From the NCBI GenBank assembly GCA_046348585.1, contig JAXMDZ010000004.1:62001-126000 (forward strand): a stretch of DNA of 64,000 nucleotides. The letters are read 5' to 3'. The translations under genes and the position numbers were made by a program. Positions 52,783 to 60,229 of the stretch are shown here, piece by piece. The stretch's first letter is position 1. Each line of letters begins with the position of its first letter. This DNA is from JADZAI01 sp046348585 (GTDB lineage Bacteria; Pseudomonadota; Alphaproteobacteria; Micropepsales; Micropepsaceae). The notes under the pieces were generated by a model that was given only the letters and a program-made list of their open reading frames with translations, ran no database searches and was not told the origin of the DNA.

Positions 52783-52811
52783 CAGATAAGAGCCGCCTTC
52801 CCCCCTGTCAA
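52783..52811 (-). promoter_or_regulatory. Sigma-70 type promoter of secA
   Basis: On the minus strand: TTGACA (52811-52806), 17 bases, TATCTG (52788-52783). It is the best promoter match in the window. It predicts a leader of about 130 nt before the secA ATG at 52644. No stop codon interrupts the secA frame in that leader, and an ATG at 52776 is in frame. Confidence 0.75.
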
Positions 52812-52864
52812 CGAAGGGACACCGGCATCGCCGCCTCAATTTTGGCGGAAATCCGGGCCTTGGC

Positions 52865-53560
52865 TCAGCGCGGGATCAGCACATAATCGAGGGTCATGGT
52901 TGCCGTGCCGCCGTCTTCGGAGATGACGTAGAGGTCGTCCAGGAACGCCCCGTAAACCCGGCCATGCCGGGGGGGCCAGGGGTCGTGGATGCGCACCATG
53001 GTGCCGTCGGCCGTGCCGTCCCCAAACACCCCGCTCAGCACCACCGCGTGGGCCCAGTCCTCGCCGCTGCCCCTGATCCACAGCGGCCCGCGCGAGATCA
53101 GGGCGATCAGCTCGTTCACCCCCGGCGTGCGCATGGGCATTTCCCAGCCCAGACTCTGCGCGAAGGCCTGGTGATGCTCGATCGAGCCCCGTAGCCCCCC
53201 GTCCTCGCCAATATGGCTGCTCGCCAGATTGGGGGACATGTTGCCGAGGATCATCGCCGCCGCCGCCGCCCAGCAGGACGAATCCGTGGGCTGTCCGATC
53301 AGCGGCACCCGTTGGTGCCAGACGTCGACGCTGAGGCCGATGGCGCGCCACAGGCGGGTGTCGGCGACCCCGGTCGGGGTCATCGAATGGCGGGTCTGGA
53401 AGGCGCGGACGGCCTCCTCGGTCAGCCGCCCGAAGCGGCCGTCCAGCTCCAGCGGGGCGGCCGACAGGCGTTCGGTCCGCAGCCCCTTGTTCAGCAGGTG
53501 CTGCAGCAGGCGAACGATGGCCGAACGGGCGCCGCGACGAAGCTCTTCCATGGCGCGCAC
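52865..53560 (-). CDS. Papain-like cysteine peptidase-like protein with peptidoglycan-binding domain (second copy)
   Basis: A 231-residue paralogue of the protein at 6103-7053. Residues about 12-75 form a PG_binding_1-like domain (LLQHLLNKGL, then LDGRFGRLTEEAVRAFQTRH). The catalytic domain shows oxyanion Gln90 and Cys96 in GQPTDSSCWAAAAAMI, His171 in WAHAVVLSG and Asp193 in IHDPWP. This is the usual Q-C-H-D arrangement of C39/C70 papain-like enzymes. No signal peptide is seen. It lies between secA and argJ on the minus strand. Function unknown; effector, bacteriocin-like or wall-linked processing roles are all possible. Confidence 0.68.
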   Translation of the reverse strand: MRAMEELRRGARSAIVRLLQHLLNKGLRTERLSAAPLELDGRFGRLTEEAVRAFQTRHSMTPTGVADTRLWRAIGLSVDVWHQRVPLIGQPTDSSCWAAAAAMILGNMSPNLASSHIGEDGGLRGSIEHHQAFAQSLGWEMPMRTPGVNELIALISRGPLWIRGSGEDWAHAVVLSGVFGDGTADGTMVRIHDPWPPRHGRVYGAFLDDLYVISEDGGTATMTLDYVLIPR

Positions 53561-53667
53561 TCTAGCAGCCGCCCGGCCGAAAGCCGCCCGTGCCGCGATG
53601 TCGCGCCTCGCTTGCCGCGGGCGTCATTTGGGCTAAAGTCCCGCGCGTTTTGGCGAATGAGGGGTCC

Positions 53668-55107
53668 ATGGCGGCCGCCGGCAAGAAGAAATTACCCGTA
53701 AAGTCAAAGACTAAGGCGAAATCCGCGAGCAAGCCCCCGAGCCGGGCCAAGGCGCTTCCCAAGGCCAAGACAGCCGTCAAGGCGGCGAAGGCGGGCAAAC
53801 CGGCCGCCCCCCGGCGTCCGGCGCCTGCCGCCAGGCCCGCCGCCGCCGGCCCGGCGCAGGCCCATCCGGTCTCGCCGCTGGCCCCCAAGACCATCCGCGA
53901 CCTGCCGCCGATGGCCGGCGTCCGCCTCGGCGCGGTCGCCGCCGGCATCCGCTATGCCGGCCGCACCGACCTTCTCTGCGCCGTGTTCTCGCCGCACACC
54001 CAGGCGGCCGGCGTCTTCACCAGGTCCAAGACCCGCTCGGCCCCCGTCGACTGGTGCCGCGCCAACCTCGCCCGTCCCGGCGAGCGCAAGGGCGAGGCGC
54101 GGCTGCTGATCGTCAATTCGGGCAACGCCAACGCCTTCACCGGAGCGGGCGGCATCGAGGCCGTGCGCCGCACCGCCGAGGCGGGCGCCACGGCCATCGG
54201 CTGCGACCCGGAGGACGTCTTCGTCGCCTCGACCGGGGTGATCGGCGAGCCGCTGCCCTGGAACCGCATCGTCGCCAAGCTCGACGAGGCGATCGAGGAC
54301 GCCTCGGCCGGCGGCTGGCTGGCCGCCGCCAGGGCGATCATGACGACCGACACCTTCCCCAAGCTCGCCACCGCGACGGCGAAGATCGGCGAGGCGACGG
54401 TCCGCATCAACGGCATCGCCAAGGGCTCGGGCATGATCGCGCCGGACATGGCGACCATGCTCGCCTATGTCGTCACCGACGCGACGCTGCCCGCCGCCGT
54501 GCTCCAGGAACTGCTCGCCGAGGGCGTCGCTACCAGCTTCAACGCCATCACCGTCGACAGCGACACCTCGACCTCCGACACGCTGATGCTGTTCGCGACC
54601 GGGCGCGGCGCGAAGCACGAGCCGGTGGCCAAGGCCTCCGACAAGCGCCTCGCCGATTTCCGCCTGCGGCTGAACGAGGTGCTGCAGAACCTCGCGCTTC
54701 AGGTCGTGCGCGACGGCGAGGGCGCGTCCAAGCAGGTCGCCATCGAGGTGACCGGCGCGGAGAGCGACGCGGCCGCCAAGCGCATCGCGCTCTCCATCGC
54801 CAACTCGCCGCTGGTCAAGACCGCCATCGCCGGCGAGGACGCCAATTGGGGCCGCATCGTCATGGCGGTCGGCAAGTCGGGCGAAGCGGCCGACCGCGAC
54901 CGGCTGGCGATCTCGTTCGGCCCCTACCGCGTCGCCCATCAGGGCCTGCGCGATCCCAAATACGACGAGGCGAAAGTCTCCGCCTACATGAAGCGCGAGG
55001 AGATCGACATCGGTGTCGATATCGGCCTCGGCAAGGGGCGGGCGAAGGTCTGGACCTGCGATCTGACCGACGGCTACATCCGCATCAACGGCGCCTATCG
55101 CAGCTAG
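53668..55107 (+). CDS. argJ: ArgJ glutamate N-acetyltransferase with Lys/Ala-rich N-terminal tail
   Basis: A 479-residue bifunctional ornithine acetyltransferase / N-acetylglutamate synthase of arginine biosynthesis. The catalytic part begins near VSPLAPKTIRDLPPMAGVRLG; the self-cleavage site and nucleophile Thr are in GIAKGSGMIAPDMATMLAY, and VNSGNANAFTG and SDTSTSDTLMLFATG belong to the active site. Ahead of it lies a tail of about 65 residues of Lys, Ala, Pro and Ser (KKKLPVKSKTKAKSASKPP...), like histone H1 C-termini. Start ATG 53668, with GAGGGG upstream. Confidence 0.93.
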   Translation: MAAAGKKKLPVKSKTKAKSASKPPSRAKALPKAKTAVKAAKAGKPAAPRRPAPAARPAAAGPAQAHPVSPLAPKTIRDLPPMAGVRLGAVAAGIRYAGRTDLLCAVFSPHTQAAGVFTRSKTRSAPVDWCRANLARPGERKGEARLLIVNSGNANAFTGAGGIEAVRRTAEAGATAIGCDPEDVFVASTGVIGEPLPWNRIVAKLDEAIEDASAGGWLAAARAIMTTDTFPKLATATAKIGEATVRINGIAKGSGMIAPDMATMLAYVVTDATLPAAVLQELLAEGVATSFNAITVDSDTSTSDTLMLFATGRGAKHEPVAKASDKRLADFRLRLNEVLQNLALQVVRDGEGASKQVAIEVTGAESDAAAKRIALSIANSPLVKTAIAGEDANWGRIVMAVGKSGEAADRDRLAISFGPYRVAHQGLRDPKYDEAKVSAYMKREEIDIGVDIGLGKGRAKVWTCDLTDGYIRINGAYRS

Positions 55108-55115
55108 GGGGTCCG

Positions 55116-55397
55116 ATGCCCGCCTATGTTTATGTGCTCGCCGACGGCGACCGTCACTATGTCCACGCCTGCGAGGGCGACCTCTCGGCGGCGATCGCCG
55201 CGCACGACGCGACGGCGGGCAAGCCCGCGCTGCTGCTCTGGGCGGAGGCGGTCGGCGATCTCAAGCAGGCCCGGGAACTCGTGCCGCTGATCGAGGCGCT
55301 CGACGACGAGCGTTATGCGGCGCTGCTCGCCGGCGAGGACGAGGCGCGTTCGCTGCTCGTCGTGCCGGTGCCGCGCCCCGCCAACGACAAGGCCTGA
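55116..55397 (+). CDS. Small protein resembling a degenerate GIY-YIG domain
   Basis: A 93-residue protein that follows argJ by eight bases. It starts PAYVYVLADGDRHYVHACEGDLSAAIAAHDA, which has the layout of GIY-YIG nucleases (YVYVL, then Y-V-x and DL...H), but the catalytic Arg of the helix is replaced by Ala and the later catalytic Glu is not evident. It is probably inactive as a nuclease. The last 30 residues are acidic and then Pro-rich. Function unknown; the fold call is inference. Confidence 0.5.
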   Translation: MPAYVYVLADGDRHYVHACEGDLSAAIAAHDATAGKPALLLWAEAVGDLKQARELVPLIEALDDERYAALLAGEDEARSLLVVPVPRPANDKA

Positions 55398-55401
55398 GGC
55401 C

Positions 55402-56607
55402 TCATCCGGCCGCCGCGGCCGCGCGCCGCCGGGTCAGGAACTCCCGTTCCGCCGCGAGCGCCGTGCGCGCGATCGCCAGATCGTAGAGCGGCACCGCCTC
55501 GGCGAAGCGCCCGAGCCGCACCAGCAATTCGGCCCGCGTCACCGGCAGCGCCGCGCTCGCCCCCAGCGCCGCGTCGAGCCCGTCGAGCAGCGCAAGGCCC
55601 GCCGCCGGACCTTCCGCCTCGGCCACCGCGATCGCCCGGTTGAGCCGCACGGCCGGCGAGGGCGTCACCGCTTCAAGCCGGGCATAGAGCGCCGCGATGC
55701 GCGGCCAGTCGGTTTCGGGCGCGACATGCGCGGCGGCGATCGCCGCCTGCAGGGCATAGCTCCCCTCATCCCCGGCCTGGCCCAGCAGGCGGCGCCCTTC
55801 GGCGATTTCGTCCAGACGCCACCGGCCGCGATCCTGATCGCGCAGCAGCACCGTCTCGCCGTTCGCGCCGGTGCGTGCGGCGCGCCGCGCATGATGCAGC
55901 AGCATCAGCGCCAGCAGTCCGGCCGCCTCGCTCTCGCCGGGCGCGATCTCGACGAGCAGCCGCCCCAGACGGATCGCCTCGGCGCATAATTCGTCGCGCA
56001 CCACGCGCTCGCCCGAGGAGGGCGCATAGCCCTCGGTGAAGATCAGATAGACGACCGCCATCACTCCGGCGAGGCGCTCGCGCAGATCCTCGGGCGAGGG
56101 CAGGGCGAAGGGAATGCGCGCCGCCGCGATCTTCTGCTTGGCGCGGGTCAGCCGCGCCGCCATCGTCGGTTCGGACACGAAGAACAGCCGCGCGATCTCG
56201 GCCGTCGTCAGCCCGCCGACGAGGCGCAGCGTCAGCGCGATGCGCGCTTCGGGCGAGAGCGCCGGATGACAGCAGAGCGAGATCAGCGCCAGCCGCTCGT
56301 CGGCGATCTCGGCCGCCTCGCCCGGCGCGTCCGGCTCCATAGTGTCGTCCTCCATGACGAGGTGCGCCTTGCGCGCCGCCGTCGCGCGCCGCCGCCTGAC
56401 GTCGAGCGCCCGGCGATGGGCGGCGGTCAGCAGCCAGGCGGGAGGGTTCGCGGGCGGCGAGCGCGCCCAGGCGGCGGACGCCGCCGCGAACGCCTCCTGC
56501 AGGCAGTCCTCGGCCAGATCGACATCGCGAAAGCGCCGCACGAGCACGGCGAGAAGCCGCGCCCAATGCGTGCGCCATGCGCTCTCGATCGCCGCCGCGG
56601 CGCTCAA
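55402..56607 (-). CDS. ECF42-type RNA polymerase sigma factor
   Basis: A 401-residue ECF sigma factor with sigma2 (LLAVLVRRFRDVDLAEDCLQEAFAAASAAW), sigma4 (EIARLFFVSEPTMAARLTRAKQKI) and a long C-terminal domain of the SnoaL-free, TPR-like kind (about 180-401, ending in helical repeats such as AELLVRLGRFAEAVPLYDLAIART). This architecture defines the ECF42 group, in which the extension controls activity in place of an anti-sigma factor. The start overlaps the YCII-gene stop by four bases. Confidence 0.92.
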   Translation of the reverse strand: MSAAAAIESAWRTHWARLLAVLVRRFRDVDLAEDCLQEAFAAASAAWARSPPANPPAWLLTAAHRRALDVRRRRATAARKAHLVMEDDTMEPDAPGEAAEIADERLALISLCCHPALSPEARIALTLRLVGGLTTAEIARLFFVSEPTMAARLTRAKQKIAAARIPFALPSPEDLRERLAGVMAVVYLIFTEGYAPSSGERVVRDELCAEAIRLGRLLVEIAPGESEAAGLLALMLLHHARRAARTGANGETVLLRDQDRGRWRLDEIAEGRRLLGQAGDEGSYALQAAIAAAHVAPETDWPRIAALYARLEAVTPSPAVRLNRAIAVAEAEGPAAGLALLDGLDAALGASAALPVTRAELLVRLGRFAEAVPLYDLAIARTALAAEREFLTRRRAAAAAG

Positions 56608-56939
56608 TGCGCGACGCAGGGCCTGACTTCGACCGTGCCCGACAGCGTCTTGGCGTAGGCGATCGCCTCGTCGAGGCTGTCGGCCTCGATGAGATAGAAG
56701 CCCGTCAGGTGCTCCTTCAGTTCGGCGAACGGCCCGTCGGTCAGCACGCTCGCGCCCTTGGCGGTGCGCACCGTCGTCGCGGTCGCGGTCGGGGCCAGTT
56801 GTTGCCCGGCGACAAAGGCCTTCTTCGCCGCCAGCTTCTTCCCCAGTTCGCCGTGTTCGGCGAAGATCGCCGCCCGTTCCTCGGGCGTCGCCTTCTCCCA
56901 GGTGATTTCGTCGTCGTAGATCAGCAGCGCATACTTCAT
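56604..56939 (-). CDS. YCII-related (DGPF) protein, ECF42 partner
   Basis: A 111-residue YCII-like protein starting MKYALLIYDDEITW, with the DGPF motif in SVLTDGPFAELKEHLTGFYLIE. ECF42 sigma factors are typically encoded with such proteins, which are thought to be their targets or accessory factors. It overlaps the sigma gene by four bases. No signal peptide; its enzymatic activity, if any, is unknown. Confidence 0.9.
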   Translation of the reverse strand: MKYALLIYDDEITWEKATPEERAAIFAEHGELGKKLAAKKAFVAGQQLAPTATATTVRTAKGASVLTDGPFAELKEHLTGFYLIEADSLDEAIAYAKTLSGTVEVRPCVAH

Positions 56940-57021
56940 GTCCGGCCTCCCTGCCGTGTGGATGCGACCATGACGCGCGAGCCGGGCCGGATTCGACAAG
57001 GGAACGCGAAAAATCCTTGCC

Positions 57022-58254
57022 TCAAAGCCCCAGCACCGCCTTCGCCATGATGTTGCGCTGGATCTCGTTCGAGCCGGCATAGATCGAGCCCGCCCGGTCG
57101 TTGAGATATTTGCTCATCACGGGCAATGCGTGATCCGGCCCGACATGGTCGTTGTAGGCGGGCTTGGGCCAGCCCGGCACCGGCCCGCCCGGCTTCGTCG
57201 CATGGGGCTGGAACGGCGCGCCGTAGGCGCCGACCGCCTCGATGGCGAGTTCGGTCAGCGCCTGGCTGATCTCGGTGCCGCGCGTCTTCATGATCGAGGC
57301 CTGCGCCCCCGGCGTGCCGCCGTTCGAAAGGGCCGAAATCACCCGATGCTCCAGGAACTCCAGCGCCCGGATCTCGACATCGGCGGCGGCGATCCGGGCG
57401 GCGAAGGCGGCATCGTCGATCAGCCGCGCCCCGTCGCCCAGCCGCTCGGCCGCCGCCATGGCGCGGATCCTGTTCAGCCGGACCGCAAGGCTCGGCGCAT
57501 AGGCGTGGCCGCCGCGTTCGAACTCCAGCAGATATTTGGCGACCGTCCAGCCCTGGCCGATCCTGCCGACCACGTTCTTCTTCGGCACCCGCGCGTCGGT
57601 GAAGAAGATCTGGTTCTGCACATGCTCGCCCGACATCATGATCAGCGGCTCGACGCGGATGCCGGGCTGGTCCATGTCGGCGAGGATGAAGGTGATGCCC
57701 TTCTGCGGAATTTCTTCCCGCGAGGTGCGCACCAGACAGAAGATGCGGTTCGCGTATTGGGCGTGGGTCGTCCAGATCTTCTGCCCGTTGAGGACGAAAT
57801 CGTCGCCGTCCTCGACCGCGCTCATCTGCAGGGCGGCGAGGTCCGATCCCGCCCCCGGCTCCGAATAGCCCTGGCACCAGAAATCCTCGCCCGAGAGGAT
57901 GCGCGGCAGATAGAAGGCGTGCTGCTCCGGCGTGCCGTGGCCGATCAGCACCGGCCCGCACATGCCGAGCCCCATCGGCGACAGGCCGGGGGCCGAGGCG
58001 CGGGCCATCTCGGTCGAGAAGATGTAGTGCTGCGTCACCGACCAGTCGCAGCCGCCATATTCCACCGGCCAGGACGGCGCGACCCAGCCCTTTGCATGGA
58101 GGATCGCGTGCCATTCGCGCATGATCTCGCGGTCGGCATAGACGCTGGTCGAAAGCCGCCCCGCCTCGCGCAGCCGGTCGTTCAGCCTGGCGTCGAGGAA
58201 GCGGCGCACCTCGTCCCGAAAGGCGGCATCCCCGGGGCTGAAGGCGATGTCCAT
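57022..58254 (-). CDS. Acyl-CoA dehydrogenase family protein
   Basis: A 410-residue flavoenzyme that introduces a double bond into an acyl-CoA. FAD and substrate regions are seen in CQGYSEPGAGSDLAALQ, DDFVLNGQKIWTTHAQYANRIFCLVRT and the C-terminal AGSIYAGSNEIQRNIMAKAVLGL. The catalytic base cannot be assigned safely without alignment. It resembles the FadE-type enzymes of sterol or long-chain catabolism. It is a lone gene in opposite orientation to the gcv operon. Confidence 0.9.
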   Translation of the reverse strand: MDIAFSPGDAAFRDEVRRFLDARLNDRLREAGRLSTSVYADREIMREWHAILHAKGWVAPSWPVEYGGCDWSVTQHYIFSTEMARASAPGLSPMGLGMCGPVLIGHGTPEQHAFYLPRILSGEDFWCQGYSEPGAGSDLAALQMSAVEDGDDFVLNGQKIWTTHAQYANRIFCLVRTSREEIPQKGITFILADMDQPGIRVEPLIMMSGEHVQNQIFFTDARVPKKNVVGRIGQGWTVAKYLLEFERGGHAYAPSLAVRLNRIRAMAAAERLGDGARLIDDAAFAARIAAADVEIRALEFLEHRVISALSNGGTPGAQASIMKTRGTEISQALTELAIEAVGAYGAPFQPHATKPGGPVPGWPKPAYNDHVGPDHALPVMSKYLNDRAGSIYAGSNEIQRNIMAKAVLGL

Positions 58255-58340
58255 GAGGCGTGTCCTCGGGCTGTTCCGGATCGTGTCGGGCGAATCCTAG
58301 GACGCCGCTTTCTCCGCGTCACCCCAGACCGCCGCACCGA

Positions 58341-58369
58341 TTGACTCTCGCTGCGCCGCACACTACCCC
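58341..58369 (+). promoter_or_regulatory. Candidate promoter of the gcv operon
   Basis: TTGACT (58341-58346), 17 bases, TACCCC (58364-58369). The -35 is good and the -10 is poor. A start near 58376 would place the whole riboswitch in the leader. Confidence 0.4.
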
Positions 58370-58425
58370 GAACCATCGGCTGCGCCCGGCGGGAGTCGCG
58401 CGCAACCGGCCAAGCACATGATCCC

Positions 58426-58610
58426 CAGCGGGAGAGATCGGGTGAAATCCCCGACGCCGAAGGAGCAACCGCCCCGGTAAACTCTCAGGCACCAAGGACC
58501 GCAGGGGGGATGAGCGTCTGGAAAGCGGCGGCCCGGCTTGGCCGCCCACCGACGGGGTAAGCAGGGCGTCGCCCGTGCGAAATCTCTCAGGTCCCATGAC
58601 AGACGGGGTA
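58426..58610 (+). promoter_or_regulatory. Tandem glycine riboswitch (gcvT motif)
   Basis: Aptamer 1 (about 58427-58503) has GCGGGAGAGA, GCCGAAGGAGCAA and CTCTCAGGCACC-AAGGACCG. Aptamer 2 (about 58506-58608) has CACCGACGGGGTAAGC and AAATCTCTCAGGTCCC. The two are joined by a short linker, the classical arrangement upstream of glycine-cleavage genes. Glycine binding turns the operon on. No T-rich terminator follows in the 60 bases before gcvT, so control of translation is likely. Aptamer 2 departs from the usual GAAGGGGCAA core. Confidence 0.95.
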
Positions 58611-58667
58611 GCGGCGCGGCCTTCGGGCGCGCGGCCGCTTCACCGACCGTCATTGCGAGGAACCTGA

Positions 58668-59783
58668 GTGGCCGAACCGAAAAAGACCCAGCTGAACGCC
58701 CTCCACCGCGAGCTTGGCGGCAAGATGGTCGAATTCGCCGGTTACGACATGCCGGTGCAATTCCCGTCAGGCGTCCTCAAGGAACATCTCCACACCCGCG
58801 CCGCCTGCGGCCTCTTCGACGTCAGCCATATGGGGCAGGGCGCGATCCTGGGGGCGGGCGCCGCCGCCGCCTTCGAGGCCCTGGTGCCGGGCGCGATCCA
58901 GGAGCTGAAACCCGGCCAGACCCGCTACACGCTGCTGCTCAACGACAAGGGCGGCATCCGCGACGACCTGATGGTCACGCGCCCCGCCGGCGACACCGAC
59001 TTCTCCTCGCTGCTCGTGGTGGTGAACGCCGGCTGCAAGGATGCCGACTTCGCCCATATCGAAGCGGCGCTCGGCCCCCGCTTCGCGGTCGAGCGTTACG
59101 AGGACCGCGCGCTGCTCGCGCTCCAGGGGCCGATGGCGAGCGAGGTGCTCGCGCGCCACTGCCCGGAAGCGGCGGCGATGAAGTTCATGACCGTCGCCCG
59201 GCTCAAGGTCATGGGCCTCGACTGCACGCTCTGGCGTTCGGGCTATACCGGCGAGGACGGCTACGAGATTTCCGTGCCCGGCGAGGCGGCCGAAGGCTTC
59301 GCCCGCCGCCTGCTCGCCGAACCCGAAGTCCTGCCCATCGGCCTCGGCGCGCGCGACAGCCTGCGCCTCGAAGCCGGCCTCTGCCTCTACGGCCACGATC
59401 TCGACGAGACGACGACGCCGGTCGAGGCCGCGCTCACCTGGGCGATCGGCAAGCGCCGCAAGATGGAGAAGAACTTCCCCGGCGCCGAAATCGTCATGGG
59501 CCAGCTCTTCGACGGCGCGCCGCGCAAGCGCGTCGGCATCGTGCCGCTCGAAAAGGCCCCGGCCCGCGAGGGCACCGAGATCCGCTCCGAGTCAGGCGAA
59601 ACCATCGGCGTCATCACGTCGGGCGGTTTCGGCCCCACCGTCAACGGCCCCATCGCCATGGGCTATGTGCCGCCCGCCTTCGCGGATGACGGCACGCCGC
59701 TTCTTCTCGTCGTGCGCGGCCAGGCGCGTCCCGCCCGCGTCGCGCCCATGCCTTTCGCTCCGCATCGCTACTACAGGGGATAG
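58668..59783 (+). CDS. gcvT: Glycine cleavage T protein (aminomethyltransferase)
   Basis: A 371-residue THF-dependent aminomethyltransferase that takes the aminomethyl group from lipoylated GcvH. Family motifs include MVEFAGYDMPVQFPSGVLKEH, FDVSHMGQ, RSGYTGEDGYEISVP and GARDSLRLEAGLCLYGHDLD. The start is GTG 58668, about 60 bases after the riboswitch. First gene of the gcvT-H-PA-PB operon. Confidence 0.97.
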   Translation: MAEPKKTQLNALHRELGGKMVEFAGYDMPVQFPSGVLKEHLHTRAACGLFDVSHMGQGAILGAGAAAAFEALVPGAIQELKPGQTRYTLLLNDKGGIRDDLMVTRPAGDTDFSSLLVVVNAGCKDADFAHIEAALGPRFAVERYEDRALLALQGPMASEVLARHCPEAAAMKFMTVARLKVMGLDCTLWRSGYTGEDGYEISVPGEAAEGFARRLLAEPEVLPIGLGARDSLRLEAGLCLYGHDLDETTTPVEAALTWAIGKRRKMEKNFPGAEIVMGQLFDGAPRKRVGIVPLEKAPAREGTEIRSESGETIGVITSGGFGPTVNGPIAMGYVPPAFADDGTPLLLVVRGQARPARVAPMPFAPHRYYRG

Positions 59784-59787
59784 TCCG

Positions 59788-60162
59788 ATGACCGTCTATT
59801 ACACCGATCAGCACGAGTGGCTTTCCGTCGAGGGCGGCATCGCCACCGTCGGCATCACCCGCCACGCCGCCGAACAACTGGGCGATGTCGTCTTCGTCGA
59901 GCTTCCCGCCGCCGGCCGCGCGCTCGCCGCCAAGGGCGAGGCGGCGGTCGTGGAAAGCGTCAAGGCCGCCAGCGACGTCTATGCCCCGGTCTCGGGCGAG
60001 GTGGTGGAGTCGAACGACGCCGTCGCCGCCGAACCCGCCAAGGTCAACGAGGACCCCGAAGGCGCGGGCTGGTTTTTCCGCATGAAGCTCGCCGACGAAG
60101 GCGAGCTGAAGGGCCTGATGGACAAGGCCGCCTACGACGCCTTCGTCGAAGCGAACGGCTGA
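59788..60162 (+). CDS. gcvH: Glycine cleavage H protein
   Basis: A 124-residue lipoyl carrier that shuttles the aminomethyl group between P, T and L proteins. The lipoylated Lys59 lies in VVESVKAASD, with the N-terminal TDQHEWL and GITRHAAEQLGDVVFVELP. It lies four bases after gcvT. Confidence 0.97.
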   Translation: MTVYYTDQHEWLSVEGGIATVGITRHAAEQLGDVVFVELPAAGRALAAKGEAAVVESVKAASDVYAPVSGEVVESNDAVAAEPAKVNEDPEGAGWFFRMKLADEGELKGLMDKAAYDAFVEANG

Positions 60163-60178
60163 CCCGCATCCGCCCGCC

Positions 60179-60200
60179 ACGGTCCGCCCCGGCGGACCGT
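60179..60200 (+). repeat. Intergenic hairpin between gcvH and gcvPA
   Basis: ACGGTCCGCC (60179-60188), two bases, GGCGGACCGT (60191-60200): an exact 10-bp inverted repeat without a T tract. It could stabilise the upstream mRNA end or balance expression. Confidence 0.7.
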
Positions 60201-60229
60201 CCACGACCAACGCCGCGAACGGAACATTC

